Shown: positions 43,071 through 61,828 of the stretch, in pieces | Position numbering within the stretch: the first letter of the stretch is position 1 | Layout: each line of letters begins with the position of its first letter | NCBI GenBank assembly: GCA_963070105.1 | Contig: OY718806.1 | Span: 2,002,865-2,066,864, forward strand | Reading direction: 5' to 3' | DNA length: 64,000 nt | Origin: Litomosoides sigmodontis | Lineage: Eukaryota > Nematoda > Chromadorea > Rhabditida > Onchocercidae | Translations under genes and position numbers: made by a program | The notes under the pieces: model-generated | Database searches by the model: none | The model's input: the letters and a program-made list of their open reading frames with translations, nothing else | Told to the model about the DNA's origin: nothing

Positions 43071-44165
43071 GATAACAAGCAATAAGGATAACTAACATTC
43101 GATGAAAATCGTAAGTTAAATGCTAAATAACTAACATCAACTGCACTTTTTAAATTTAATTACTCCGAGTAACAATAGGGTGCAAGCACTTTGTCGTGGA
43201 CAGATCGATAAATTAATGTTCGTTAATTAAATTTTAATAAAATCACTTTAAATTCACAAAGAAAGTCTATCGTTCTGCATATTAATTTCTATTTGAACTC
43301 TGTAACAGTCAGTTAAAATGAAAGTTTACAAATAAATGAAAAAAAAAAGGACAAAGGTATTGCTAAAGGAAGGATTTTTTGTTCTTTTTCCTTTTGTATT
43401 GCTCAAATTAGCCAAATTACTTCATTAATTTTACACTTCTCTTTGAATTTGCTAATTTAAAATTTAAAACAAATTAAGCTATTGAATAAAAAATTTCGCT
43501 AATACAAAAAAAAGAGCCGATTGTTTGCTGAAACGGTGAAAAGCATGCAAGATTAGGCAAAGGCAGAGTACAATAATAGAAGAAAAGATCGTGATCTGAT
43601 ATGGGCAAGTAATTGCTGCACGGAAATGCATTTGATGAAAACTTAAAAGGTTGAAATTTGTACTTTTAATTACCGTAATTGAAACGAATGATAAAGGATG
43701 GTGTTTGGGAATGCAAGAATTGAGAATAAATTTTATTAATATTGCAACAATTTTTTTTTCTTTCAGCAAAACGGAAACTTTTAATTTTATTAAACAAAAT
43801 ATTTTAATCGTTTTCGTTTTTCTTTTTGTGAAATAATAATTTGTAAAAAAATATTTGTCTAAGAGAAAAGAGTACAAGCACTGGTGAATTGATGGAAATG
43901 GAACTTTTATAGCTTCAATTAAATCATTCGCATTCCTGAACTTTCTCTTCTTCCACTCTACCAGTAAACCTGCAAAAGCATTTATAATTTAGGTTAGAAA
44001 ATTGGCTTAATTCATTCATTTCTAGGAATGGGAGATGGGTGGCAGGCTGGGAGAGGTAGAAAACATTTAAAATTCGTCAAAAATTGGCAGAACATAATTA
44101 GTGTGGATTTCGATGAGCTAGACCTAAAACTTATTTGAGGTAGGAAATTGTTTGAAAAGCCATAC
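43071..44165. other. 3' flank of glycogen synthase, no other gene seen
   Basis: Probably includes the glycogen synthase 3' UTR (minus strand); an AATAAG-type signal lies about 30 bases past the stop. A 132-codon minus-strand frame at 43479-43877 starts from a weak codon and lacks splice support. Confidence 0.4.
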
Positions 44166-51139
<6,974 letters not shown>

Positions 51140-51141
51140 CT
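51140..51141 (-). promoter_or_regulatory. splice acceptor immediately before the glycogen synthase ATG
   Basis: The minus strand reads TTTATTTAG directly followed by ATG, leaving no 5' UTR after the AG. This is typical of spliced-leader trans-splicing in nematodes, or marks the end of a 5' UTR intron, and it fixes the start at 51139. Confidence 0.55.
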
Positions 51142-52984
51142 AAATAAATTTTGGCCAAAAAAAAAAACAAGAAATAATTTAATTTATAAATTTTTACAAA
51201 TGAAAAAAAAATGCAGCGGAATTGTTTTACAATCGATAACATAAATTCCTATTACAATCTCAGTGCTATGTGTTCAATTATTTTTCAACGTATTTCTGAT
51301 CTCTGATCCAATCGATGTGTTCCGTCAATTTCTTTTCTTACACAATTCTCATCGTTCCCTTCATCACTCATTTGCTATTAATTAATTAATTTGTTTATTT
51401 AATTAATTTCAAAAATAATCCTAGCATTATAATTTATATTATATACATCAAAAATTAAACATTTATCATTGATTTGTAGAAAATTGCTAATTAATTACTT
51501 AAGACGAAAAAAAAAGAGTAAGAAACGGAAAACACTGAGCGAATGCAACGTGAACAATAAAACTAAAATCGATTTTCAAACGTATTAAATAGCGATCATT
51601 GCACTAATGCATTCATTCATTTATCAAAAAAAAAAAAAAACATTTCCACTTTTTTCAATCTTTTCTATTATTTATGCCCAATTGTTAAATGCTAACGAAA
51701 TGAGCGATGAGGTAACTTTTATGCATATTTTCTCGTCCATCTCACTCACTTCCACCCTTTGTCGCTTCTTTTTTTTTCAAATTTCATTTCAAAAACAATC
51801 ATTTTTTTACCCTTTTGTCTGCCTATTAATTTCATTCCATCCTGTAATTTCTATTCATTTTAGTTTAATTTTTCCACTTGATTTTTTATAAAATAATAAA
51901 AGTTATCAGAACAAAAAAGACGCAACAACGATTAGAGCTAATCAAATGATTATGTACAATGTTATTTCAAATATACAAATTAAAAATGAATTAGAAGTTG
52001 TGATTACTTAAATTTTAAAATATGCACGTAATGTGTGCAAACTGAAATGACAAATAATAGAATAATAAAAAAAAACAAAATGTAAGATAAGTTGTTGATG
52101 AATGTGGAAGTTATCAAAGTCACACGTATAAATTTAACAGTTTTCGTTTCTTCCTAATTTAATGCTTTTTTTGAATAGAAAAAAAAGAATTAAATAAGTT
52201 AAAAGTAATATTTTACAAAATTTAACATTACGAAGACGAAAAGTGGAACATTTCTAATGCAAAAAAAAGCATGTAATTTTATGTTTGAAATCATTTATTG
52301 AATAATTGTGGTTTAATTTATCAAAATACCACATGAACCCGTAAATTCTGCAACCTTATGCTATTTCATTTTGCTTCTTTTTTTTTTACTTTTTATTTTC
52401 TATCATTTTTCACTGAAAATATCTGAGGTAACTAATTATAAATGAATGTACCTTATAAATGAAAAAAAATTTGCTAACTTTTTAGAAAGCTTCAAGTGTT
52501 ATTGACAAAGCTGTTGTATTTTGATCACTTCTTCCTATAAAAATTTTTCACAATGATAAAAATTTTATATATGTGTTCCCTTGCCTATCCTAACCATCTT
52601 AGTGCAGACCAGTTAAGCTATCAGTCAGTGGATTTCTATTTTATTATCATTTATTATCAAGGAACAGTGATAAATAACACCACAGGATGGTAAAGGAAGG
52701 TAAAAGGTAAAAATGAAATTTCCACACGAAAAAGTGCAAAATTTTCAATATTAGAATTTTCTCAGAAAAAAAAATTTACTCAAATTTTTAAACAAAAGTT
52801 AGGTAATGCGGCTTTCGCTAATTGCAATCAAAAGAATATCAACATTTTTTTTCGACGTTTGATCATCCAAATATCATCTCGACATGTTAACAGTTCAAAT
52901 ATCATATGGAGAAAGTTTAGGTGAAATGTGTCAAATTACTATTTAAATTTTGGTATATATGAAGTACGTGAGTACGTGTAAGGC

Positions 52985-52985
<1 letters not shown>

Positions 52986-53077
<92 letters not shown>
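52986..53077. repeat. (TA)n dinucleotide repeat
   Basis: About 46 TA units without visible interruption. Confidence 0.97.
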
Positions 53078-53079
<2 letters not shown>

Positions 53080-54512
53080 GTAAGCGTGAATTTTTTGCAA
53101 ACAATTGTCAGAATGATGTAAGCAGTTAGAATTAGCCTGATAAGCGATAAATTTGATGAGCGGGTGCAATTCGAGTTCAAAATTCAATTATATTAATAAT
53201 ATGTTTAACAAATAATTTAACAGTGTTTTTTAACAGATAGAAAAAGTGGACTTAAAAGAAAGTTGTTGAGAAGTAAATTTTCGCCCTTCTCTCTCCCATC
53301 TTCTCAGTTCCCTTAAAACTCTAAAGGAAAAAAAAAAAACGCTACAAATAGTCCGCAGTGTACGATATGAGATTTTGAATCAAAAAGAAAAAAAAAAGTT
53401 GAAATACACAGCTGTTTGTTGTAATATTACTTCACACAAAAAATAGCACTTCAAAAAAATTGTTCAAAATTTCAGAAATTTGAAGTTTTTCAACAGAAAT
53501 TTTTGCTTCCTCCACAGCAGTTTTATTATTAGCTTTAAAGGAAGCATTCAATTTCATTTTTACAATGTCCAATATCTAGTAAATACTAATTTAAATTATC
53601 ACATTGCAATATAGTAATTGGGAATAACTAAAGTAATGAGTAATTATAGAAATGAATGATAAATTAGGAAAATAATATGTAATACATGAATGGAGAGAGT
53701 ATGGAATATTTTTAGCAAAATTATCAAAACGATCAAAAGTAAACCAAAAGAGTTCATGCGTGCACATTACGAACAAAATAACAATTGCGGCAAAAATTAA
53801 TAATTTAATATTGATAATAATAATAATAATAACAATAATAATGGTAATGATAATAATAATAATAAAAATAAAAATAAGATACAGGTTAGTTAAAGAGTTG
53901 TATGATCAACACAAATTGCTATTTCACTTCGAATTAGATCGATCATGATGAACTTCTTTCACGATCACTGTTGTTTAGTGCTTAGCTTGTGCAGCTGTTG
54001 AATTCCAATCGACAAGCATACTCATTCATATGTGATGAGGTTAAGCAAGTTAAGCACTTCAAGTGTGATGATTTCACTTAAAGTTAAACAATCTTTGTCA
54101 CAAAATTTTTATCAATCTTCTCGTACTCTTCTCATTCTTTCTACCGTTTCTTTTCAAAAGTAAAAATTCCTCTTTTTTTTTATTCCTTTCTTTCTTTAAA
54201 TAATTTAATTTTAATTGCATATTTGAAAAAGTCATAATTTTCCATAAATATTTCTCTGTGATAGCAATTGATTACGATAAATAAATACAGAAGCATATTA
54301 TAGAGACTAGAAGACGATTTTTTTTAAAAAAAAAAAAAAAAAAGACAATATTTGAAAGACAGGTAAGCGGACAGATAAAGCAAGGGATGTGGAATGGGTA
54401 TCGGAATGAGTTTGCCTATGGAATGTGGATTGTATTATAATATAGCATTTTTTGTTACTTTTTTTTACGATCCGTAGGAGAATATGCAACGCAGATTGCC
54501 AATACATGTATG

Positions 54513-54615
54513 TATATATATATAGATGATTTTAAAAAGATCATTTTAAAAATGATTTTAAAAAGATCATTTTAAAAATGATTTTAAATAGATGATTATA
54601 TATATATATATATAT
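54513..54615. repeat. palindromic 26-bp tandem repeat flanked by (TA)n
   Basis: Two full copies and a third partial copy of a 26-base unit starting ATGATTTTAAAAAGATCATT (54526-54551, 54552-54577, then a diverged copy), itself close to a palindrome. (TA)n runs lie on both sides. Confidence 0.85.
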
Positions 54616-55776
54616 GGATTGATTAATTGTAACAGTATGTGTTTGGAAAAAATTAATTCTGATTTCAACAAAATTCGATAAATAAACTAGTGCAATATTT
54701 TTCGAGTGAATAAACCGATAAGGTTGGTTGGTTAATAGATTGATGATAAAAATGGATATTTAATATTTGAAAAGGATGACGTGAGATTGCCTTTTAGATA
54801 TGAACAGAATTTAAGTTTGCTCATAATAAACATTTATGGATATCAAAGTAAATTTGTTTTTTCCTTTGGAAAAAAAAGGAAAGATTTATTAAAGCATATC
54901 GTAGGCACTAAATTAAAGTGATAATCAAATTTCTTCAAAAAGAAAAATTGTATAATTGACTTAATTTTACAATGAGATTGATGATATCCATTAAGTGCAC
55001 CGCACCATACTGCTACTAATTTTAATGTTTCGAAAAGAAATTTCGCACTTTTTGTCATTACATACTTTGTTGCATTATTAATTGATATTATTATTATTAT
55101 TATTACAAATAAATAGCTAAAATATCCACGTATTATTAGTGCTTGCTTGTTTTTTTCTTCTTTTGGAAAAAATTTGTTGAAGTGAATTTGCACGGAAGTT
55201 TGCAATTAAAAATAAAACGAAAAAAAAAGCAAAATGAGAGCATGCAAGATACGCTAAATGAATTTTATTCCATACAATGATCAAGTCAGAAAACAATTTC
55301 ACTTTTACGTTTAATTGTTAAAATGCATTTATGATATGCGTATGGCATAGAAATGAATGACATACGTGTGATACAGTGAGACTATCCAGCATTAAATATT
55401 TCACGAACATTGTTTGACTGCTCGAATTATAAGCAATCTTGTCAAGCATACTCAAGTTGAATGCATTTAAGTGAATTCAGAAGTTGTAGCAACGATGAAT
55501 GGATAATTAATGTAAATGCATTTCACTGCATTGAGGGTCACGAATATCAAATAGTCATTGAAGCAAGCAACAAATGATTAATAATGTGCTTGCATAAATT
55601 CAAGAAAAAAAAATTACAAAATTGTAAAAAATATACCTCAAAAATTTTTGCTTTCTTAATCAGTAAGCCATAAATGTTTGAAATCGTTTATGCTGCCACT
55701 TAAACCTGAAAACCGTATCAGTTGATGCGACCGGAATATTCATTTACTTATTTATTTACTTTTTATTTATGTATTT

Positions 55777-56756
<980 letters not shown>

Positions 56757-56980
56757 TTTTATTCATTTAGTTTATTTACAATGGATGAAATGCAATCAAT
56801 GGCAAATATTATTTATAAATTTTTCCATTTAAAAATTGCAAAGTCGAAATTTATATGTATGAAATTTCAAAATATTTTAAAAGCATAGTCTCGTGGAATT
56901 TGCTACAAGAAATGATTTTGATATAGCACTGCCAGTGAAATGAGTAATAAATGTATTCATTCGAATCAGTAATGACAAAA

Positions 56981-56986
56981 TTTATT
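56981..56986 (-). terminator. AATAAA overlapping a stop codon (minus strand)
   Basis: The minus strand reads TTTTAATAAATTT: the stop TAA of the small frame at 56985 lies inside an AATAAA polyadenylation signal, which would leave almost no 3' UTR before cleavage. Confidence 0.35.
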
Positions 56987-57239
56987 AAAATAATATCATT
57001 AAATTTTTGAAATGTTTAATATGTACAGTAAAATGCCAACGTCTTTGGCAACCCATCAGCAAGTGATATTTCAGTGTTTCAAGTTTTTCTACACCAACTA
57101 CTGAGCTTCTCAATCGCATGGAAAGGGTCGTATAAGAAATAATGTGATTGTACAAAGTTCTATGAAAACAATGCCATGTTAAATTTACAAATAAAAATAT
57201 CACAATTATCATAATTAATTCAAATTGATGTTTTTTCAT
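56985..57239 (-). CDS. small putative secreted protein, 84 aa
   Basis: A single-exon frame beginning ATG (MKKHQFELIMIIVIFLFVNL) with a clear hydrophobic signal-peptide core after two Lys. The mature part is basic (RLRSSVVGVEKLE, GCQRRWHFTV) with two Cys. The stop codon is embedded in an AATAAA, so the transcript could end right there. No family recognised and no intron seen. The signal-like N-terminus and the positioned polyA signal are the main support; a chance frame in AT-rich DNA remains possible. Confidence 0.4.
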   Translation of the reverse strand: MKKHQFELIMIIVIFLFVNLTWHCFHRTLYNHIISYTTLSMRLRSSVVGVEKLETLKYHLLMGCQRRWHFTVHIKHFKNLMILF

Positions 57240-57586
57240 TATTTAATTAAAAAATATTCATAATTCTGCGGGAACACCTATCAAATGACATGATAAAAGT
57301 GAATATAAAAATTGGCTGCACATCAAGTGTAAGTAATATTGAATATTTGAAAAATTGAAACAAAATTTGAAAATTGAAAATAATACTGAAGATATCCTAA
57401 ATTGGAATAATGCTGAAGATATGAAAGTTGAAAAATAATTTGGCAATATACTAAAAAAGTATTTTAAAAAATTTTCAATTTAAATATCAAAAAAAATTAT
57501 TTTTTGAAAACTAAAGCGTTTCGTTTTTGCAATAAGTTAAACTTAGAAACTGAATTCATTGCACCATTTCTAGTATTTTCAAACAG

Positions 57587-57656
57587 CACTTGGTATTCAA
57601 ACGACTGTCAAACGATCGGTTATCGGGCTATCGTAAATGACCAGGATATTGAATAA
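57587..57656 (+). CDS. candidate terminal exon of an unidentified plus-strand gene
   Basis: After acceptor TATTTTCAAACAG the frame reads TWYSNDCQTIGYRAIVNDQD and ends in TAA, which is part of GAATAAAC (possible polyA signal). A short plus-strand start at 56781 (MDEMQSMANIIYKFFHL) could splice to it in matching phase (weak donor AAA/GTCGAA at about 56842), but this is speculative. The minus strand over the same bases also has a coding-like frame (DNRSFDSRLNTKCCL), so the strand is not certain. Confidence 0.25.
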
Positions 57657-57954
57657 ACATTTTCCATCATGCATGTATGGACTTAGAATTAACTGTTCAA
57701 ATGAAAATTTCTGAAATTAAAAAAAAAATCACTCCAATGAAGATTTTACAAATTTTTCCATCTCCGAAATTTTTTATTCAAAACTTTTTTTTTCATTTTC
57801 CCATTTACCATTCTCAATTAATAAGTATACATATATACCCTTTCTAGTATTACTGAAATAAGATAATATAACTTTTAATGCTTGAAATTTTAGCTTTTAT
57901 TTTGAAATTTTTCAAGTTAATGATTTTATGTTGTGATACTTGCAATATTCTCAC

Positions 57955-57982
57955 TCGTATCGGGCGCTTCTGAGCGATCCAT
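57955..57982 (-). CDS. possible first coding exon, minus strand
   Basis: ATG followed by DRSEAPDT and then donor GTGAGA. Higher GC and balanced codons than surroundings. No in-phase downstream exon was found, so this is only a lead. Confidence 0.15.
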
Positions 57983-59042
57983 TATCGTACAAATGACATA
58001 ACTTCAAGCGTATTTTGTTCATTTTCACATTAATTTATTTTTAATGAAAATTGATACATTTGCAAATATTGTTTGTTTTGAGCGATAACAAGTCATTTCT
58101 ACTAATATTGTACCAATTCATCCTCAAATTAATAAAAGTTGTTTAGTTCAATTAAATGGACTGGCGGTTTATGCTCGTTTGAAACTCTTCTTGTGCGTGC
58201 TCAAAAGATTTTGGAATTGTTATCTTTTAAAATAAATTGGACATTGAATAGTAAAGTGTTTGAAAAAAAGTGCAAGATTAAATTAGCTAACTGAATTTAT
58301 AAAGAACAAGAATAATGGAAAAAACATTTGCTACGATTGGACAGATATGTTGCAAGAGAGGAGTGGTAGCTATGTTAACCAGATATTTATTATTAGTCAT
58401 GAAAAAAGGATAAGTGGAGGTGACTTTGGAATTCAACTTTTTCTTGCTTTCTTCTGCATCATCGTCTATGATCGGCCACTCTGAATCATGAATTTTTAGA
58501 AGCAGTAAGATTTGAAAAGCAATTTAACTATAACTATAACAACTATATAACTATAACTACTATACCACTAGTATTACTACTGCTATTAACAGTGCCTATA
58601 AAACATCAAGTGTGCATCAATTAAACGGTTCAATTTCTATTCGATTCCAGCAAAAGCAGAAACTACGAATGATTTTGTGTGGAATGGCCAGAAAAAAAAA
58701 TTTCACTTAAACTAATTTTCGCCACATCAATTTTGTTTGTTCGATTTTTCGACTGAAAATTCAGCAACGAAGGAAGGGACTGTTGCTTGCAGGACAGTGA
58801 CCAGAAACTGAGATCGACAGAGGTAGGAATAGATTTTCAACGGATGACAACTCCTACCACTCATCCCTCCTATCTCTCTCCATATAAGTAAGCCTTATCT
58901 CACTCCACTGAACCAATAAAAAAAAAAAAAACAATTGTGTTCCTCAATTATTTACGATGCTTCTAAATTAGGCATGCAATCGTCACCAATGCGTCCGTCA
59001 TCTTTGACCTTATCTATCTGTCCACCTCACTTCTGCCATTAT

Positions 59043-59079
<37 letters not shown>

Positions 59080-59936
59080 GTGCTGAATCGAACAAAAATG
59101 GTTACTTCAACTACTTCCTGATGCTATTATATTTTACTTTTAAATTGCATACGCTCTCTTTCCAATACCTCCTTCCTTTTCGCTCTCTGATTGACCGCTA
59201 ACACTTATGACATCTTCGACGCAATTGGCCTAATCAATCTTGATAAGAATGATAGCATCGATTCTTATCAAGTGTAATCTGGAACAGTTAGCTAGGAGGA
59301 AAATTTATTAATAATCCGTTCCCGCAGCGGAGAATGTTCACCTATCGTTTCATGTAGAAATAAATAATATCAATTTAAAGAATTGAATGTATTCTAGGAT
59401 AGTATAGTAGCGCAAGTAGCAAAGTAGCGTAGCATAGGTATCATTGCTATGTGATTCAACCAACGCCTGATCATTCCTCTCGTTCAGTTCGATCTTCACT
59501 GATAAATCAATACTTAGTCAATCGATTTCTGAACACCACGTCCCCGTACTACTTTACTTTTTCTCAAATCTAAGCACTGTGGGATGAAATGACTTGATTC
59601 GTAGAGACAGACCGCTGCATCGGCCACCTTTCACCACGGCAACATTTGACTGCGGTCTTACCGTAACCCTATGCATCAAACGTGCTACGAGACCCGCGCT
59701 GCAACTGTTTATAGCAATGCCGGAGCTCTGCGTTGGCCGAGGGCGAGCGTCATGCGTTGCGTTGTGAAGCGTTGGATTGGGGGGGGGGGGGAAGAGGTGG
59801 GGGATAGGGGTGGGAAGGTAGCAATCGGCTAGTTTGTGGGAGAGAGGATGTGCGTTTTGTAGCGGAACATTCCCTAGTAAAATTATGCAGTGGTACATAT
59901 GAATTTCCGGACGACACGATCCGGAGAGGCAGCTTT
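57983..59936. other. gene-poor region with rising GC toward the gene cluster
   Basis: No supported gene. Contains a CT tract (59047-59073) and a GC-richer part from about 59560. The 115-codon minus-strand frame at 59554-59898 is Pro/His-rich around the G-run and was not accepted. This may be 3' flank or intergenic DNA of the minus-strand cluster. Confidence 0.4.
59779..59818. repeat. G-rich run with possible quadruplex
   Basis: About 13 consecutive G followed by GGTGGGGG, GGGG and GGG blocks: at least four G-tracts within 40 bases on one strand. Confidence 0.85.
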
Positions 59937-60055
59937 TTACCAGTCCTCGATAGCGTCTTCTGGTCCGTTAATATTTCCGGATCGGTAGTTCTTGTGCTTC
60001 ACCTGCTTTACAATTTTCCCGTACACCGCTATTGAATTTCCCGGAATCCGTACTA
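59937..60055 (-). CDS. candidate terminal exon of a minus-strand gene
   Basis: After acceptor GTTTCCTTTAG the frame reads VRIPGNSIAVYGKIVKQVK and ends GPEDAIEDW and TAA. Composition is clearly protein-like. It needs an upstream exon ending in phase 1; a donor at about 60391 (LREYLLT G/GTAGAA), inside the next gene's exon, would fit, making this an alternative 3' end of that gene. Otherwise it is a third member of the cluster with its start unfound. No family recognised. Confidence 0.35.
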
Positions 60056-60231
60056 CTAAAGGAAACCGCTTCTCCGACAATTAAAGGACGAACTACGATG
60101 AACAGACAGAGATAACTGGAATGGTACCACTCAGTAGTGTCGTACCGAAAGCTCTGCAGGATTACTGTATTCGTAATGTGTCTGTCAGTTTGGTTTGTTT
60201 TCTGTTCTTGAAGTGAGTAAAGTGTGATCAG

Positions 60232-60662
60232 TCAAAGGAGTGGAATAGTAAAATTCAAAACGTGACAGGTTCCGAATGGAAGTGCTTCGAAATCTTTTCT
60301 TTCAGCGTGTCCCCTTTTCACTTTCAAGTTGTTCCATTCGTAATCCAAACTGTCCATGTTTCTACCAGTAAGTAAGTATTCACGAAGTGCCTCTACCCAT
60401 GAAGGTTTTGAAAAATACTTAATACTTGCTCTTTGTGGAACGAACATAGTTGTGTAGCGCCATGTGTGGTTTTTTGCGCCAAAAAAAGGGAATGAATTCA
60501 TCCACTCCTCTCCACTACGTGAAATGCGCTGCTGTAAATGAAATGCGCAGGAAAATGTGAGAAGTATTGGAGTGGTTTTGTAATGGTACATCATTCATTG
60601 TGGTACCAAAAATGATGTCAAGGGAAACAACCCGCTTCATCTACCTTCGACAAGCGAGACAT
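60232..60662 (-). CDS. small protein of about 105 aa, possibly mitochondrial, unidentified
   Basis: Two-exon reading: exon 1 60662-60645 (MSRLSK, donor AAG/GTAGAT, phase 0), exon 2 60531-60232 after acceptor TTTCATTTACAG. Internal sequence includes HTWRYTTMFVP, SKPSWVEALREYLLTGR and KVKRGHAERKDFEAL. The last part vaguely recalls a mitochondrial ribosomal protein (RGHA..R..FEA in mL63), but this is too weak to name. An unspliced alternative starts at 60594 (MMYHYKTTPILL), giving 120 aa. The start at 60662 lies only 66 nt after the stop of the upstream gene on the same strand, an operon-like gap. Confidence 0.5.
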
Positions 60663-60728
60663 ATGACAAGGTAGCAAGCAGCGTAACAGGTAGCTTCAAT
60701 AGTAATATAATCATCAAAAAGAAAATTT

Positions 60729-61138
60729 TCAACCTAGACCTAAAATAGCGTTCACAGATGGAACAGCATTTTTAGTAAATTCACGTATGTGATTTGGATT
60801 TGAGATGCCAATTCGAGCTATACGAGTTGATTTTTGTATAATGCGCGAAACTTGCGAGAATGAACTAAACTGATTTGTACGAAAAAGGTTTTAGTGTTCC
60901 GCTTGAACTCACGTGCATGAGCTAAACTTACCTGAACGCAGAGAAGTGACGAGCCTACAGGGAAAGAATACAATGAGAGTAAACATGTAAATTCTGTTTG
61001 AAAAAACCATCGGACTGTACTGCTTTCCTCTAAAACTTTTTGTAAAAAAAAATTTTTTTTTCGTAAAAAGGACTATTAAAGTTGCCCGTGGACGGCTTTC
61101 GAAGGTTGTCCAGAAATGGATGTAATCACTCACTCCAT
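60729..61138 (-). CDS. 49-aa basic protein built from a 5-nt coding start exon and a 23-nt exon
   Basis: Exons: 61138-61134 (ATG GA, donor GTGAGT), 60954-60932 (23 nt, acceptor TTTCCCTGTAG, donor CAG/GTAAGT), 60850-60729 (acceptor ATTCTCGCAAG, ends TGA). Phases add up exactly to 50 codons. The product starts MELVTSLRSVSRIIQKST and contains ARIGISNPNHIREFTKNAVP. The N-terminus is basic and amphipathic, as in mitochondrial targeting signals (inference). I do not recognise the family. An alternative acceptor 12 nt upstream (AATCAGTTTAG) would change the 5' phase. The gene is head-to-head with the ataxin-7-like gene. Confidence 0.5.
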
Positions 61139-61828
61139 CCTGACTTATTCCCCTCTTCCTCTCTTTTCCAGTCTATCCCTCACCGTTCCCTTGTATGAAT
61201 AAGCCGCATGGAAAAGATCAGTGGAAAGAGCTACAGGCATAAATATGTTGCGCAAACGGTTGCTGTCCTAGCATTGACGTTACATTAAGTACCTTTTGAG
61301 TAATTGCATGTTTTTTCCCTCGTTTCCAAGCTTTCAGTGTTGTTTAGATAAAAAGATTTCGATGATTGCTGCAGCCGAATTGTTAAATCCATAGGAGGAC
61401 ATAAGGTTGAAAGTAGAGTGAAACATTCCTTTACTAAAATTCTTTTTATTTTCGTACGCTACTCCAACACTTAATTAAATTCATTCACATATTGCCCTTG
61501 AAGTTTTAGGTTCATACGGAATGTATTGTTAAGTCGACAATATCGTGCGAGCATTAACATGTGCAGTGGATGTGATCTGGGAGTTTACGACGCGTAGTGT
61601 ATGTGGTCTGAGAGTTTACAATTTTGTAATATTTTTGGACTCTTTTCAGCTTATCCTCCAACACTGATGGGGATGCCGTGCTGCAACATGGTTATTTATA
61701 TATTGTGTATAATGGTGACTGTTTATACGAAATGCTTGTAATAAAGGAAGCCGTGGATACACTGGAGCTTTGTTCAAATTTTGATTTTAAATTATATATT
61801 ACTGCTGGTTATTCTTCTGTGAACAGTT
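61139..61828. promoter_or_regulatory. head-to-head intergenic region (candidate bidirectional promoter)
   Basis: 690 bases separate the minus-strand start at 61138 from the plus-strand start at 61829, with no coding signal between. The plus-strand ATG is preceded by acceptor TCTGTGAACAG two bases upstream, suggesting trans-splicing or a 5' UTR intron, so the real promoter may lie anywhere in this interval. Confidence 0.45.
61825..61826 (+). promoter_or_regulatory. splice acceptor two bases before the ataxin-7-like ATG
   Basis: TATTCTTCTGTGAACAG, then TT, then ATG. So short a leader after the AG supports the start at 61829 and suggests a trans-splice or 5' UTR intron acceptor. Confidence 0.45.

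Larger units (their letters stand above)
51142..55776. other. intergenic region upstream of glycogen synthase
   Basis: About 4.6 kb without a supported gene; presumably includes the glycogen synthase promoter. Contains the (TA)n run at 52986 and the palindromic tandem repeat at 54513. Minus-strand frames at 54843-55205 and 52917-53180 were considered and not accepted. Confidence 0.4.

Noticed and set aside
43479..43877. 132-codon minus-strand frame downstream of glycogen synthase
   Set aside because: Lys/Phe/Ile composition as expected from AT-rich DNA, no motif, and no splice link; probably UTR or intergenic.
54843..55205. 120-codon minus-strand frame
   Set aside because: Begins at a TTG, contains an Ile run from an ATT repeat, and no ATG start, splice site or motif supports it; a central segment does look protein-like.
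58314..58415. 33-codon plus-strand frame starting MEKTFATIGQ
   Set aside because: Too short and without splice, signal or homology support.
59554..59898. 115-codon minus-strand frame, Pro/His-rich
   Set aside because: Depends on the G-run at 59779 and first-codon assumption; the overlapping frame ending at 59937 has better protein character and a good acceptor.
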